Source: Nocardia colli
GTDB lineage: Bacteria > Actinomycetota > Actinomycetes > Mycobacteriales > Mycobacteriaceae
Direction: 5' to 3'
Assembly (NCBI RefSeq): GCF_008704205.1
Contig: NZ_VXLC01000004.1
Coordinates: 682,001-746,000, forward strand
Length of the DNA: 64,000 bases
The translations under genes were made by a program, and so were the position numbers. Shown here piece after piece: positions 17,784 to 26,104 of the stretch. The notes beneath the pieces are model-generated. The model saw only the letters and a list, made by a program, of their open reading frames with translations, made no database searches and had not been told where the DNA came from. Position 1 is the stretch's first letter. Every line of letters starts with the position of its first letter.

Positions 17784-19040
17784 TCAGCGGGTGAGCAGGA
17801 TCTGGTGCACATCGAGGTAACCGCAGCGGAATCCGGCCTCGGCGTGCGCCAGATACAACCGCCACATCCGCCGGAAGATCGGATCGAAGCCCAGCTCCGC
17901 GACCCGGTCGGCGCGCGCGTTGAACCGCTGCTGCCACAGCCGCAGCGTGTGCGCGTAGTGCTCGCCCATCGACAATTGTTCGCGGACAACGAGTTCGGTG
18001 CGCCGCCCGGCCACGTCGGCGAGCAGCCGGGTGGACGGCAGGAAGCCGCCGGGGAAGATGTATTTCTGCACCCAGGTGTAGGTGTAGCGAGTGGCCAGCA
18101 TGCGGTGGTGCGGCATGGTGATCGCCTGGATCACCGCGCGTCCGCCGGGCGCCAGCACCTGGTCGATGGTCTCGAAGAACGTCTCCAGGTACTCGTAGCC
18201 GACCGCCTCGATCATCTCCACCGAGACCACCGCGTCGAATTCGCCGGTCACCTGGCGATAGTCGAGCAGATCGATGGTGACGCGGTCGGAAAGCCCGGCG
18301 GCGGCAATGCGATTCAGCGCGAGCGCGCGCTGCTCCGTGGACAGCGTCACCGAACGCACCGTCGCACCACGAGCGGCCGCACGCAACGCCAATTCGCCCC
18401 AGCCGGTGCCGATTTCGAGCACGCGGGTGCCCGGGCCGACACCGGCGCGGTCGAGTATCCTGTCGATCTTCGCCCGCTGAGCGGCAGCCAGATCGGCCCA
18501 GCGCGGCGGCGGCGCGGTGGCCGGGAACAACGCGCTGGAATAGGTCAGCGTCTCGTCCAGGAACAGCTCGAAGAGATTGTTCGACAGGTCGTAGTGCCTG
18601 GCGATATTGCTGCGGCTGTTCGATTCGCTGTTGCGTTCGGCGCTGGGATGTCTCGAGACGTAGAGCCGGCGAAGCGCGCGCAGCGGCGCGGGCACGAGCG
18701 TGTCGATGTGCGCGGCGAACACGGTCAGCGTCGCGGCCGGATCGGGCGCCGACCAGTCGCCCGCCATGTAGGACTCGCCGAAGCCGATCAGCCCGCCCAC
18801 CCCCAGCCGGGCGGTGAAGTCGGCCGGACGGTGCAGGATCAGCCGCGGCGCGTCCTCCGCGCCACTGCCGAGCACCGTCCCGTCCGGATACTCCACCCGG
18901 ATCGGCAGCGTGCGGACGGCCCGCCGGAACAGCCGGTCCGCCACCGCCGCGGCGATCGCCGCGCGAGTGCCGGTCGGCACCCGCTCGACGTCGGGCCAGT
19001 ACGTCGAGGGTGATTCTGTGACGTGTGTTTCTAAACTCAC
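17784..19040 (-). CDS. Cyclopropane-fatty-acyl-phospholipid synthase family methyltransferase
   Basis: 418 residues. The N-terminal part (VGGLIGFGESYMAGDW) and the SAM motif VLEIGTGWGELALRAA (about residue 205) are typical, as are NIARHYDLSNNLFELFLDETLTYSSALF and the bicarbonate/active-site region TYTWVQKYIFPGG. It methylates or cyclopropanates unsaturated acyl chains of phospholipids at the membrane. The GTG at 19040 overlaps the DUF1365 stop by GTGA, so the two are translationally coupled. Linkage to DUF1365 and a flavin oxidase suggests modified lipids made against photo-oxidation. Confidence 0.9.
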   Translation of the reverse strand: MSLETHVTESPSTYWPDVERVPTGTRAAIAAAVADRLFRRAVRTLPIRVEYPDGTVLGSGAEDAPRLILHRPADFTARLGVGGLIGFGESYMAGDWSAPDPAATLTVFAAHIDTLVPAPLRALRRLYVSRHPSAERNSESNSRSNIARHYDLSNNLFELFLDETLTYSSALFPATAPPPRWADLAAAQRAKIDRILDRAGVGPGTRVLEIGTGWGELALRAAARGATVRSVTLSTEQRALALNRIAAAGLSDRVTIDLLDYRQVTGEFDAVVSVEMIEAVGYEYLETFFETIDQVLAPGGRAVIQAITMPHHRMLATRYTYTWVQKYIFPGGFLPSTRLLADVAGRRTELVVREQLSMGEHYAHTLRLWQQRFNARADRVAELGFDPIFRRMWRLYLAHAEAGFRCGYLDVHQILLTR

Positions 19041-19765
19041 CGCGAATACTCCTCGAAGTGCTGGGCGGGCCGGGGAACGAGAGGCAGGCCGCGCGCCCAG
19101 AGCTGCACGCCGTGCCAGCGAATGAGCGCCGAGACCACAAGTGGGGCAAGGGGTACCGCCACTGTCGCGCGCAGGATGGTACGGACGGTGGCCGAATGGC
19201 AACGCCCGGTCATCGAGGCGGCGAAAATCGGCTGGTTATCGATCAGGGTGATGGCGGCCCGCAGCCGATCGGCGGGTTCGGGCAGGCGCATCCGGTATTC
19301 GCCGCGGACCTCGTTGAACGGGGAGACGTAGAAGCTCTTCGCGGTGGTCGCGCCGCCGCGGTCGTCGGTGCGCACCAGGTAGCGGTGCCGTCCGCCGTAG
19401 GTGTTGTGCACCTCCGCGATGACGCAGACCAGCTCGCCGGTGTCGTCGCGGCACCAGAACAGGGTCAGCGGGTTGAACACGTAACCGAGCACCCGCGCGT
19501 TGGCGAGCATCCGGACGCGACCGCCGCGTAAGTCGATACCCTGCTCGGCGAGGTAGCCGTCGACGTTCTCGCGCAGGGTGCGGTCCGGGTCGCCGAGATG
19601 ATCGGCCGCGCGGAACCCGGCGAGCGGGCGCAGCCAGCGCGGCAGCTTCGGCAGGTCGTCGAGATCGACCAGCCAGCTGTAGCTGCGGTAGCTGAACTCA
19701 TGACGCATCGGGGCGAGGCGCACGTGGTGGATCCGCGTGCGGACTATCTGGGCGGTCGTGTTCAC
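19037..19765 (-). CDS. DUF1365 family protein
   Basis: 242 residues. The family signatures RHEFSYRSYSWLVDLDDLP, LLAN-like ARVLGYVFNPLTLFWCRD and HNTYGGRHRYLV ... KSFYVSPF are clear. DUF1365 genes nearly always lie between cyclopropane synthase-type and flavin amine oxidase genes, as here; the biochemical role is unproven. GTG at 19765 overlaps the amine oxidase stop (GTGA), and its own stop overlaps the synthase start, so three proteins come from one coupled message. Confidence 0.9.
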   Translation of the reverse strand: MNTTAQIVRTRIHHVRLAPMRHEFSYRSYSWLVDLDDLPKLPRWLRPLAGFRAADHLGDPDRTLRENVDGYLAEQGIDLRGGRVRMLANARVLGYVFNPLTLFWCRDDTGELVCVIAEVHNTYGGRHRYLVRTDDRGGATTAKSFYVSPFNEVRGEYRMRLPEPADRLRAAITLIDNQPIFAASMTGRCHSATVRTILRATVAVPLAPLVVSALIRWHGVQLWARGLPLVPRPAQHFEEYSR

Positions 19766-21084
19766 GAGGTACGCACTGCCGCAACAGGTTTGGTCGTCCA
19801 GCGGGCGCCGAGCCGTTCGGCGGCGCGCAACCCGGACAGCGCGCCGTCCTCGTGGAATCCCCAGCCGTGATAGGCGCCGGCGAATGCCACTCGCGCGCAA
19901 CCGATCTCGCCGAGCCGGCGCTGCGCCGCCACCGAACTCGGGGTGTAGCGCGGATGCTGGTAGACCATCCGATCGATGATCAGTTCCGGATCGACCCGGT
20001 CCCCGTCGCCGAGGGTGACCAGGAATCGCGGCTCGTCGCCGAGCCGCTGCAACCGGCTCAGGTCGTAGCTGACCAGCACCCGATCCGTCTGCGCCGTGCA
20101 GGACGGCAGCCGGTAGTTCCAGGACGCCCGCGCCCGCGGTGCGCGCGGGAGCACCGACACGTCGGTGTGCAGCACCGTGTGATTCACCGAATACGGCATG
20201 GCGGAAAGGATTTCGGTCTCCGCCTCGGTCGGCTCGGCGAGCATCCGCAACGCCTGATCCGGATGGGTGGCGATGACCACGGCATCGAACACCGTCACCT
20301 CGTCCGCGTCGTCGCGCACCGCGACACCGTCGGGGAGCCGGTGCACCGCGCGCACCGGCGTGCCCACCCGTACGGTGTCGAGTCGCTCGGCGACCGCGCG
20401 GACATACATGGCCGAACCGCCGGCCACGGTGCGCCAGGTGGGGGAGCCGAACACCGTCAGCATGCCGTGATGGTCGAGGAAGGTGAACAGGTATCGCGCC
20501 GGATATTGCAGCGCGGTGCCCGGATCGCAGGACCACACCGCCGCGACGAGCGGGGTGAGGAAGTGCGTGACGAAGTAGTCGGAGAAACCGTTCGCGAACA
20601 CGAATTCCGCCAGCGTGCGGCCGGTTTCGGTCGCATGTTCCAATTCCGCGCGGGCCAGGCGATGGAATCGCGGCACCTCGGTGAGCAGGCGCAGATAACG
20701 CCCACGCGCCAAAGACCTTGGGGTGGCGAACAATCCGCCGGCGCCGCGTGCCCCCGCGTATTCGAGGCCGCAGCCGTCGCAGCGCACCGACATGCTCATA
20801 TCCGATTCCTGGGTCGCGATGCCCAGCTCACCGAACAGCCGCAGCAGCGTCGGATAGGTGCGGTCGTTGTGCACGATGAACCCGGTATCCACGCCGATGG
20901 GCACCCCGTCACGGCCGGTGACCTCGTGCGTGTCGGCGTGGCCGCCGAGCCGATGGTCGGCCTCGTAGAGCGTCACCTCGGCGGACCCGGACAGCACCCA
21001 TGCCGCGGTCAGCCCGGCCACGCCGCTGCCGATCACCGCGACCCGCCGGACGCCGTCCGCGCTCGGCTCGGTGTGCTCGCCCAT
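19762..21084 (-). CDS. FAD-dependent amine oxidase-like protein
   Basis: 440 residues. FAD-binding VAVIGSGVAGLTAAWVLSG near residue 13, YEADHRLGGHADTH after it, and a C-terminal FAGAYHGWGFHEDGALSGL flavin motif. This subgroup is linked to modified membrane lipids in the singlet-oxygen regulons of other bacteria and may act as an acyl desaturase rather than on amines. The ATG at 21084 has GAGGAGGA upstream. First gene of the coupled operon; operator site B lies about 110 bp upstream. Confidence 0.85.
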   Translation of the reverse strand: MGEHTEPSADGVRRVAVIGSGVAGLTAAWVLSGSAEVTLYEADHRLGGHADTHEVTGRDGVPIGVDTGFIVHNDRTYPTLLRLFGELGIATQESDMSMSVRCDGCGLEYAGARGAGGLFATPRSLARGRYLRLLTEVPRFHRLARAELEHATETGRTLAEFVFANGFSDYFVTHFLTPLVAAVWSCDPGTALQYPARYLFTFLDHHGMLTVFGSPTWRTVAGGSAMYVRAVAERLDTVRVGTPVRAVHRLPDGVAVRDDADEVTVFDAVVIATHPDQALRMLAEPTEAETEILSAMPYSVNHTVLHTDVSVLPRAPRARASWNYRLPSCTAQTDRVLVSYDLSRLQRLGDEPRFLVTLGDGDRVDPELIIDRMVYQHPRYTPSSVAAQRRLGEIGCARVAFAGAYHGWGFHEDGALSGLRAAERLGARWTTKPVAAVRTS

Positions 21085-21195
21085 CTGTTCCTCCTCGTCG
21101 CCGGTCACCCCGCAGGTGGGTGGCCGGCGGGTTGCCGCCGCGGTCAAGCGATCGGGCCGGCGTTGCTGTCGCGCCACGCCGTGCCGTTCCATGTG

Positions 21196-21216
21196 TTGCC
21201 TCGATTATGCATCGTT
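21196..21216. promoter_or_regulatory. LitR/CarH-type operator, site B
   Basis: Units ttgcctcgat (21196-21205, degenerate) and atgcatcgtt (21207-21216, exact), 11 bp apart, upstream of the amine oxidase operon. Same order and spacing as sites A and C. Confidence 0.6.
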
Positions 21217-21448
21217 TTGTGGCAAGGGCAACGTACGATCCGTCTCATGGGCGGCGCTGACCCGACCGCTGGCCGTCAGGGTGTCGTCGACCTCGGAAAG
21301 GACTTCGCCTCGGTGTCATCCGCGGATTGCTCGCGAACTGAAATTCGGCGTGGCTACGCGCGGCCGTCCACCGCGACGCGCCGTGCTCGGGAATGCCGCT
21401 ATCGATCGGGGCGCGGTTCGTCGCCGGAGCGTCTCGGGCAGTCCCGGG
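21217..21448. other. Intergenic stretch between operator B and the litR stop
   Basis: 232 bp with open frames in several registers, but none has a ribosome site or a recognisable domain. No gene is called. Confidence 0.4.
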
Positions 21449-22294
21449 TCAGCTCAGGTGATCGACGGCGTCCGACAGGCTCGCGACCCGTTCGGCCGTT
21501 TCCGGCAGGATCACCGAATCCCAGCCGGGCCCGCCGACGAGCACCCGCGACCCCAGGTCGAGGCAGACCCGCACCGCCGAGCTCAGCGCGGTCGATTCCT
21601 GCTGCGACCACAGCATCACCGCGGCGGGCCGATCGTGGCGCGCGAGACTGTCGGTCAAGGCGCCGGTCGGTACGTCCGCGCCGAGCATGTGCGCGCTGAC
21701 GTCGCGCTCGGCCAGTGCCGCGCGCAGCACCTCGAGCGGCAGCGCGTGCGTCTCACCGCTGGTGCAGGCCAGCACCACCGGTCGCGGCGCGGTCGCGGCG
21801 GGCGGCGGATTGGTGCGGTGCAGCACCGAGGTGATGCACCAGGACAGCAGATGCTCCACATCGATACAGCTCTCGCCCGCGCCTTGGCGCGCGACGATCT
21901 CGCCGAACGCGGGGCGGCACAACCGATCCCACGTGTCCACCACGCCGTAGGCGCGGAAATGCGCCTCCAGGTAATCGGAGACCGCGCGCGTTTCGAGCGT
22001 GAATGCCGCGGCGAGCAACGGGAATCGGTCGCCCAGTCGCGGCGTCGGTCCGCGCACCGCGGCGGCCGCACCCGCCGGGCTCGCGCCGTCCTGAATCAGT
22101 GTCAGCATCTGTCCGAGCAGCGCGATGTCGGCCTCGGTGTAGAGCCGGTGCTTGCCGGGCCGGTGCTGCGGCGGGCCGATGTTGTAGCGGCGGTTCCAGC
22201 TCCGCAGGGTCGCGGTGGGGATGCCCAGGCGCTCGGCAACCGCGCGGACCGTGTAGCCGGCCGCGTCGGAAACGGGAGCGGAACCGGCGGACAT
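21449..22294 (-). CDS. litR: MerR family regulator with B12-binding-like domain (LitR/CarH type)
   Basis: 281 residues from the ATG at 22294; starts at 22330 or 22333 would add a basic stretch. MerR HTH YTVRAVAERLGIPTATLRSWNRRY with RPGKHRLYTEADIALL; then the helical cap with W in DTWDRLCRPAF and EH in IDVEHLLSW, and a Rossmann-like cobalamin domain with ETHALPLEV, where CarH proteins have E/DxHxxG. Such proteins bind adenosylcobalamin and release DNA in light. It sits in the middle of the genes carrying the shared operator, so it is the obvious regulator. Confidence 0.8.
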   Translation of the reverse strand: MSAGSAPVSDAAGYTVRAVAERLGIPTATLRSWNRRYNIGPPQHRPGKHRLYTEADIALLGQMLTLIQDGASPAGAAAAVRGPTPRLGDRFPLLAAAFTLETRAVSDYLEAHFRAYGVVDTWDRLCRPAFGEIVARQGAGESCIDVEHLLSWCITSVLHRTNPPPAATAPRPVVLACTSGETHALPLEVLRAALAERDVSAHMLGADVPTGALTDSLARHDRPAAVMLWSQQESTALSSAVRVCLDLGSRVLVGGPGWDSVILPETAERVASLSDAVDHLS

Positions 22295-22384
22295 CGCCCT
22301 ATTCTGCCTGTTCCGGTTCGCCCGCTTCATCATGCCCGGGCGATCGCGCGTCGCGCGGGGTCTCCGGCGCCCGGGCCACGGCGA

Positions 22385-22747
22385 TCAGCTCCGCACGGTG
22401 GTCGCCGCGGTCGCGCCGCACAGCAGGCCCCAGCCGGCTGCGACGGCGATCGCTTTACCGCGTTGTGGTCGTCCGCGCAGCGCGAGGCCGAGGACGGTGG
22501 CATCGGACAGATCGGCCATCACCCGGGCGGCGATGGCCAGCCGGAGCGCGTTCGTGGTCGGTGCGGCCAGCATGGCCAGCCCGGACGCGACGTCCCGCAT
22601 CGCGACCATCCTGGCGACCGCGCGCAGGGCGGGGTCGTCGTCGGACCAGCCGCACGGTCCGAGCATGACCGCGGGCCGGGCCGCGACCGCGACGCCGTAT
22701 CCCGCGGTCAGCGCGCCTGCGATCCGGGGCAGCCAGAGCAAGGTCAC
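22385..22747 (-). CDS. Small membrane protein of the light module
   Basis: 120 residues, about three to four hydrophobic segments (PRIAGALTAGYGVAVAARP, VASGLAMLAAP, AVAAGWGLLCGATAAT). It resembles DUF4267-like proteins loosely; no firm family. GTG start at 22747 with AGGAGG 8 nt upstream. It precedes litR by 50-90 bp in the same direction, so it may be co-transcribed with it, and shares operator site C with the divergent lipocalin gene. Confidence 0.65.
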   Translation of the reverse strand: MTLLWLPRIAGALTAGYGVAVAARPAVMLGPCGWSDDDPALRAVARMVAMRDVASGLAMLAAPTTNALRLAIAARVMADLSDATVLGLALRGRPQRGKAIAVAAGWGLLCGATAATTVRS

Positions 22748-22772
22748 TAGGTTCCTCCTTGAAAACGGGGGT

Positions 22773-22793
22773 ATGCATCAATCATGCATCGTT
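22773..22793. promoter_or_regulatory. LitR/CarH-type operator, site C
   Basis: Units atgcatcaat (22773-22782) and atgcatcgtt (22784-22793), 11 bp apart, between the divergent small membrane protein (start 22747) and lipocalin (start 22837) genes. Confidence 0.7.
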
Positions 22794-22836
22794 ATCGGTT
22801 AACATGGCCAGTATCGTCGATTTCCGAGGAGTTCGC

Positions 22837-23454
22837 GTGACATCTCGAACGAAGCGGTTTCCCGTTCGCCTATTGATTGCTCTGGCCGGATCGGCCGTCG
22901 CATTGCTGGTGCCGGGCAGCGCGCAAGCAGCCCCCACCCCGGTCGCCGCACCCGCGCCGGTGTCCTCGCTGGATCTCAACCGATACCTCGGTACCTGGAA
23001 TCAGCTCGCGGCGGTGCCGCAGTACTTCAACCTCGTCTGCGCCCGCGATACCCAGGCGAACTACGCGCTCGACCCGCAGGGCAACGTCTCGGTGCGCAAC
23101 ACCTGCACCACCTGGTCGAACATGAACAACGAAATCAACGGCACCGCAACGATCAACGACCGGATGACCGGCGCGCAGCTGCACGTCAGCTTCCCCGGCG
23201 TGCCGACGCAGGACCGGATCGACGGGCCGACCAACTACATCGTGACCGCCCTCGGCCCGGACTACTCCTGGGCGCTCGTCACCGATCCCGGCCGCACCTC
23301 CGGCTTCGTCCTCGCCCGCGCACCGATGCTCGACGCTGAGGCGTGGGATCGGATACGCGCGGAAATTGTTGCAGCAGGCGAGAATCCGTGCCTATACCTG
23401 ACCTCGCCGACCACCGGCGGCCGATCGGACATCACCCCGCTCTGCACGCTCTGA
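22837..23454 (+). CDS. Secreted lipocalin (Blc-like)
   Basis: 205 residues. Signal peptide (VRLLIALAGSAVALLVPGSAQA) and a lipocalin barrel: YLGTWNQLAAVPQYF is the G-x-W first motif, followed by CARDTQANYAL, NYIVTALGPDYSWALVTDP and a helical end. Blc-type lipocalins bind fatty acids or lysophospholipids, fitting the lipid-modifying neighbours. GTG start with GAGGAG 6 nt upstream. Operator site C lies 44 bp upstream. Confidence 0.85.
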   Translation: MTSRTKRFPVRLLIALAGSAVALLVPGSAQAAPTPVAAPAPVSSLDLNRYLGTWNQLAAVPQYFNLVCARDTQANYALDPQGNVSVRNTCTTWSNMNNEINGTATINDRMTGAQLHVSFPGVPTQDRIDGPTNYIVTALGPDYSWALVTDPGRTSGFVLARAPMLDAEAWDRIRAEIVAAGENPCLYLTSPTTGGRSDITPLCTL

Positions 23455-23576
23455 CCCAAGCCCCCGGCGCCTGCGAGGGTTGCGTCTACGGCGCCGGGCA
23501 TTGAGCCGCCCACGTCGCCGTGGCGCCACCCTCATGGACGCCGGCCGTGTCCACTTCACCCCGCGAAGAGGAGTAG

Positions 23577-24902
23577 ATGACCGTCACCATCGCCCTGTTC
23601 ACCCGTGATCTGCGGGTGCACGACAACCCCGTGCTCACCGCGGCGCATCGCGAAGGCGCCTCGGTAGTACCGCTTTTCGTCGTCGACGAGGCCATCGCGG
23701 CCGGTCGTTTCGCCGCGCCGAATCGGGCGCGCTTCCTCGCCGCCGCGCTGGGCGAGCTGGACGCCGAGCTACGCGCGATCGGTGGCCGGCTGGTGGTGCG
23801 CCGTGGCGATGTCGTCACGGAGGTGGAACGGGTGGTGGCGCAGGTACATGCGGACAGCGTGCATATCGCCGCCGATGTCAGCAGGTACTCGAGCAAACGC
23901 GAACAAGCGCTCCGGGAACGGCTGGAGCAGCGCGACTGCTTGCTGCACACCCATGCCTCGTCGATCACGGCCAGCGATCCCGCAGAGCTCGTGCCATCCA
24001 CCGGCAGAGATCATTTCGCGGTCTTCACCCCGTACTTCCGTCGTTGGGCCGAGACCCATCAGCGCAAGTCGCTCGGGAAGCCGCGCGAGCTCACGATGCC
24101 GCCGGTGGACAGCGATCCACTGCCGGAGGCCGAAGAACTCTGCGCGGGTCCGACGTCACCGCAGCTCGCGGTCGGCGGCGAGACGACCGGGCGAAAGGTG
24201 CTGCGGGACTGGCTTTCCGGACCCATCGAGGGATACGAAGAGCACAACGACGACCTCGCCGCCGACGCCACCTCGCACCTGTCCGCGTATCTGCACTTCG
24301 GGTGCGTGTCGCCGGTGGACCTGGTACGCCGGGTCGACATGTCGACGCCCGGCGGTCATGCGTTCGCCCGGCAGTTGGCCTGGCGCGACTTCCACCACCA
24401 GCTGCTCGCCGCCCGGCCGGATGCGGCATGGTCGGACTATCGGCCCCGGTCGAAACCTTGGCGCGACGATCCCCAAGCCGTCGAAGCATGGAAAGAGGGC
24501 CGCACCGGCTATCCGGTGATCGACGCGGCCATGCGGCAGCTGCTGGCCGAAGGCTGGATGCCGGGGCGCGCCAGGCTGATCGCCGCCAGCTTCCTGGCCA
24601 AATCGCTGCAGGTGGACTGGCGGATCGGCGCCGAGCACTTCCTGCGCTGGCTGGTCGACGCGGATCTGGCGAACAACCAGCTCAACTGGCAGTGGGCGGC
24701 CGGCACCGGCACCGACACCCGGCCGAACCGCGTGCTCAACCCGCTGCGTCAGGCCAAGCGGTATGACCCGGACGGCGAATACGTGCGTCGCTGGCTGCCC
24801 GAACTCGCCCACATCCCCGGTCCCGCGGTACACACACCCTGGCGCGAGAACATCGATCCCGCCGACTATCCCGCGCCGATCATCGAATGCGTCGGGATGT
24901 AG
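23577..24902 (+). CDS. Deoxyribodipyrimidine photolyase (class I)
   Basis: 441 residues. N-terminal antenna-binding domain (VTIALFTRDLRVHDNPVLTAA, VPLFVVDE) and C-terminal FAD domain with GRTGYPVIDAAMRQL, MPGRARLIAASFLAKSLQVDWR, and LANNQLNWQWAAGTGTDTRP. The Trp residues of the electron chain region are present. It repairs pyrimidine dimers with blue light. AGAGGAG lies 7 nt upstream. It follows the lipocalin gene by 122 bp and is probably transcribed with it under site C. Confidence 0.9.
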   Translation: MTVTIALFTRDLRVHDNPVLTAAHREGASVVPLFVVDEAIAAGRFAAPNRARFLAAALGELDAELRAIGGRLVVRRGDVVTEVERVVAQVHADSVHIAADVSRYSSKREQALRERLEQRDCLLHTHASSITASDPAELVPSTGRDHFAVFTPYFRRWAETHQRKSLGKPRELTMPPVDSDPLPEAEELCAGPTSPQLAVGGETTGRKVLRDWLSGPIEGYEEHNDDLAADATSHLSAYLHFGCVSPVDLVRRVDMSTPGGHAFARQLAWRDFHHQLLAARPDAAWSDYRPRSKPWRDDPQAVEAWKEGRTGYPVIDAAMRQLLAEGWMPGRARLIAASFLAKSLQVDWRIGAEHFLRWLVDADLANNQLNWQWAAGTGTDTRPNRVLNPLRQAKRYDPDGEYVRRWLPELAHIPGPAVHTPWRENIDPADYPAPIIECVGM

Positions 24903-25242
24903 CGCACCGATTTCGCCGCAGATGAAGCGTTGCCCTTCCTAATTCCCGGCGCCAGGTCTTGAATCGATGCATCGAGGCTTTGCCTTGCTCCAGGAAAGAG
25001 GTCGTGATGATGGGCACCGTCGACTTCGTGATCACCGTCGGCCGCATATTCGACACACTGCAGAAAGCGCTGTTCCTGCTGATCCTGCGTGGCTGACCGC
25101 CCCTGCCGCGCAGGTTGCGGTTCGCCGCGCACGAACTCGCCGGCTGATCGGTGCGCGGTCGGCCAGTTCATGCGCGGCAGGCTGATTAGTGCGCGGCGCC
25201 CGGATGGTTGGGCAGGTCGCGGGGTGTCAAACTGGGGCGGTG
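24903..25242. other. Intergenic stretch with a possible small ORF
   Basis: Contains the self-complementary tcgatgcatcga at 24964-24975, which overlaps 8 of 10 bases of the LitR operator unit but lacks the second unit, and the small ORF at 25007-25096. Nothing else recognised. Confidence 0.4.
25007..25096 (+). CDS. Possible 29-residue hydrophobic peptide
   Basis: MMGTVDFVITVGRIFDTLQ followed by a hydrophobic end (ALFLLILRG) could form one amphipathic or membrane helix. AAGAGG precedes the ATG by 7 nt. No family recognised and conservation cannot be judged here. Confidence 0.3.
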   Translation: MMGTVDFVITVGRIFDTLQKALFLLILRG

Positions 25243-26031
25243 GTGACTGTTGTCGCGTTTCATGCGCACCCGGATGATGAAACCCTGCTGACCGGAGGGA
25301 CATTGGCGGCGGCGGCCGCGGCCGGGCATCGGACGGTGATCGTTGTCGCCACCGACGGGCACATGGCCGCGCTCGACGGGCGAAAAGCCTTGCGGCTGAC
25401 CGAGTTGGAGGCGAGCGCCGCGGCATTGGGTGTCGCCCGGGTGGTGCATCTCGGCTATGCGGACAGCGGCCACGGTGCGGTGCTCTTCGCGGATCCTCCT
25501 GACCGCGTGCGGTTTCTGCGGGCCGAGGTGGACGAGGCCGCTGAACGGCTCGCCGCGATATTGCGCGAAGAGAACGCAGAGATCTTGCTGAGCTACGACC
25601 GCAACGGTGGCTACGGGCACCGCGATCACGTGCGGGTACACGAGGTCGGTACCAGGGCCGCCGAGTTGGCCGGGGTGCCGCGGGTACTCGATGCCACCAT
25701 GCCGCGCGAAAACGTCGCTCGCATCGTGCGTTTCCTCCAGTTGCTGCGGGTCCGCGTCGGCCCTTCTGTCCTCGGTTCGCTCTACAGCTCGGGTTCCGAG
25801 ATCACCCACCGCATCGATGTGCGCGCGTACGCGGCTCAGCGCAAAGCCGCTGTCGCCGCGCACCGCTCGACGGTCGAGGGATCGGGCACCTTCGCCGCGC
25901 TCGCCAAAATCCTGCTCCGGCTGCCGACACCGATCCTGGGCAGAGTGATGCACTGGGAGTGGTACATCGAAGAGGGGGCCGCGCCGACCGGCGATCCACT
26001 CGGCGATATCTTCGTGCCTGCCGGACGTTGA
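25243..26031 (+). CDS. PIG-L family (LmbE-like) deacetylase
   Basis: 262 residues. Zinc motif AHPDDE at residues 8-13, DGH, and HRDHVRVH holding the third metal ligand region; TELEASAAALGVARVVHLGYADS is typical. The group includes MshB and mycothiol conjugate amidase and removes N-acyl groups from N-acetylglucosaminides; this copy has no adjacent mycothiol genes and may act on another substrate. GTG at 25243 is used because the beta strand and AHPDDE motif begin just after it; GTG 25240 and upstream starts are possible. Confidence 0.85.
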   Translation: MTVVAFHAHPDDETLLTGGTLAAAAAAGHRTVIVVATDGHMAALDGRKALRLTELEASAAALGVARVVHLGYADSGHGAVLFADPPDRVRFLRAEVDEAAERLAAILREENAEILLSYDRNGGYGHRDHVRVHEVGTRAAELAGVPRVLDATMPRENVARIVRFLQLLRVRVGPSVLGSLYSSGSEITHRIDVRAYAAQRKAAVAAHRSTVEGSGTFAALAKILLRLPTPILGRVMHWEWYIEEGAAPTGDPLGDIFVPAGR

Positions 26032-26104
26032 CCGTTCGGACGTGGCGGTGCGGGCGACCGCGCCTTCGCTCGAGTTCGTGCGGCCGAGATCGATTGTGCG
26101 ACGG

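Noticed and set aside
21085..22336. B12 riboswitch near litR
   Set aside because: No B12-box-like conserved segment was recognised around the gene; only the protein suggests cobalamin.
24964..24975. Fourth LitR operator (palindromic tcgatgcatcga)
   Set aside because: Only one degenerate unit, with no second unit at 11 bp; not counted.
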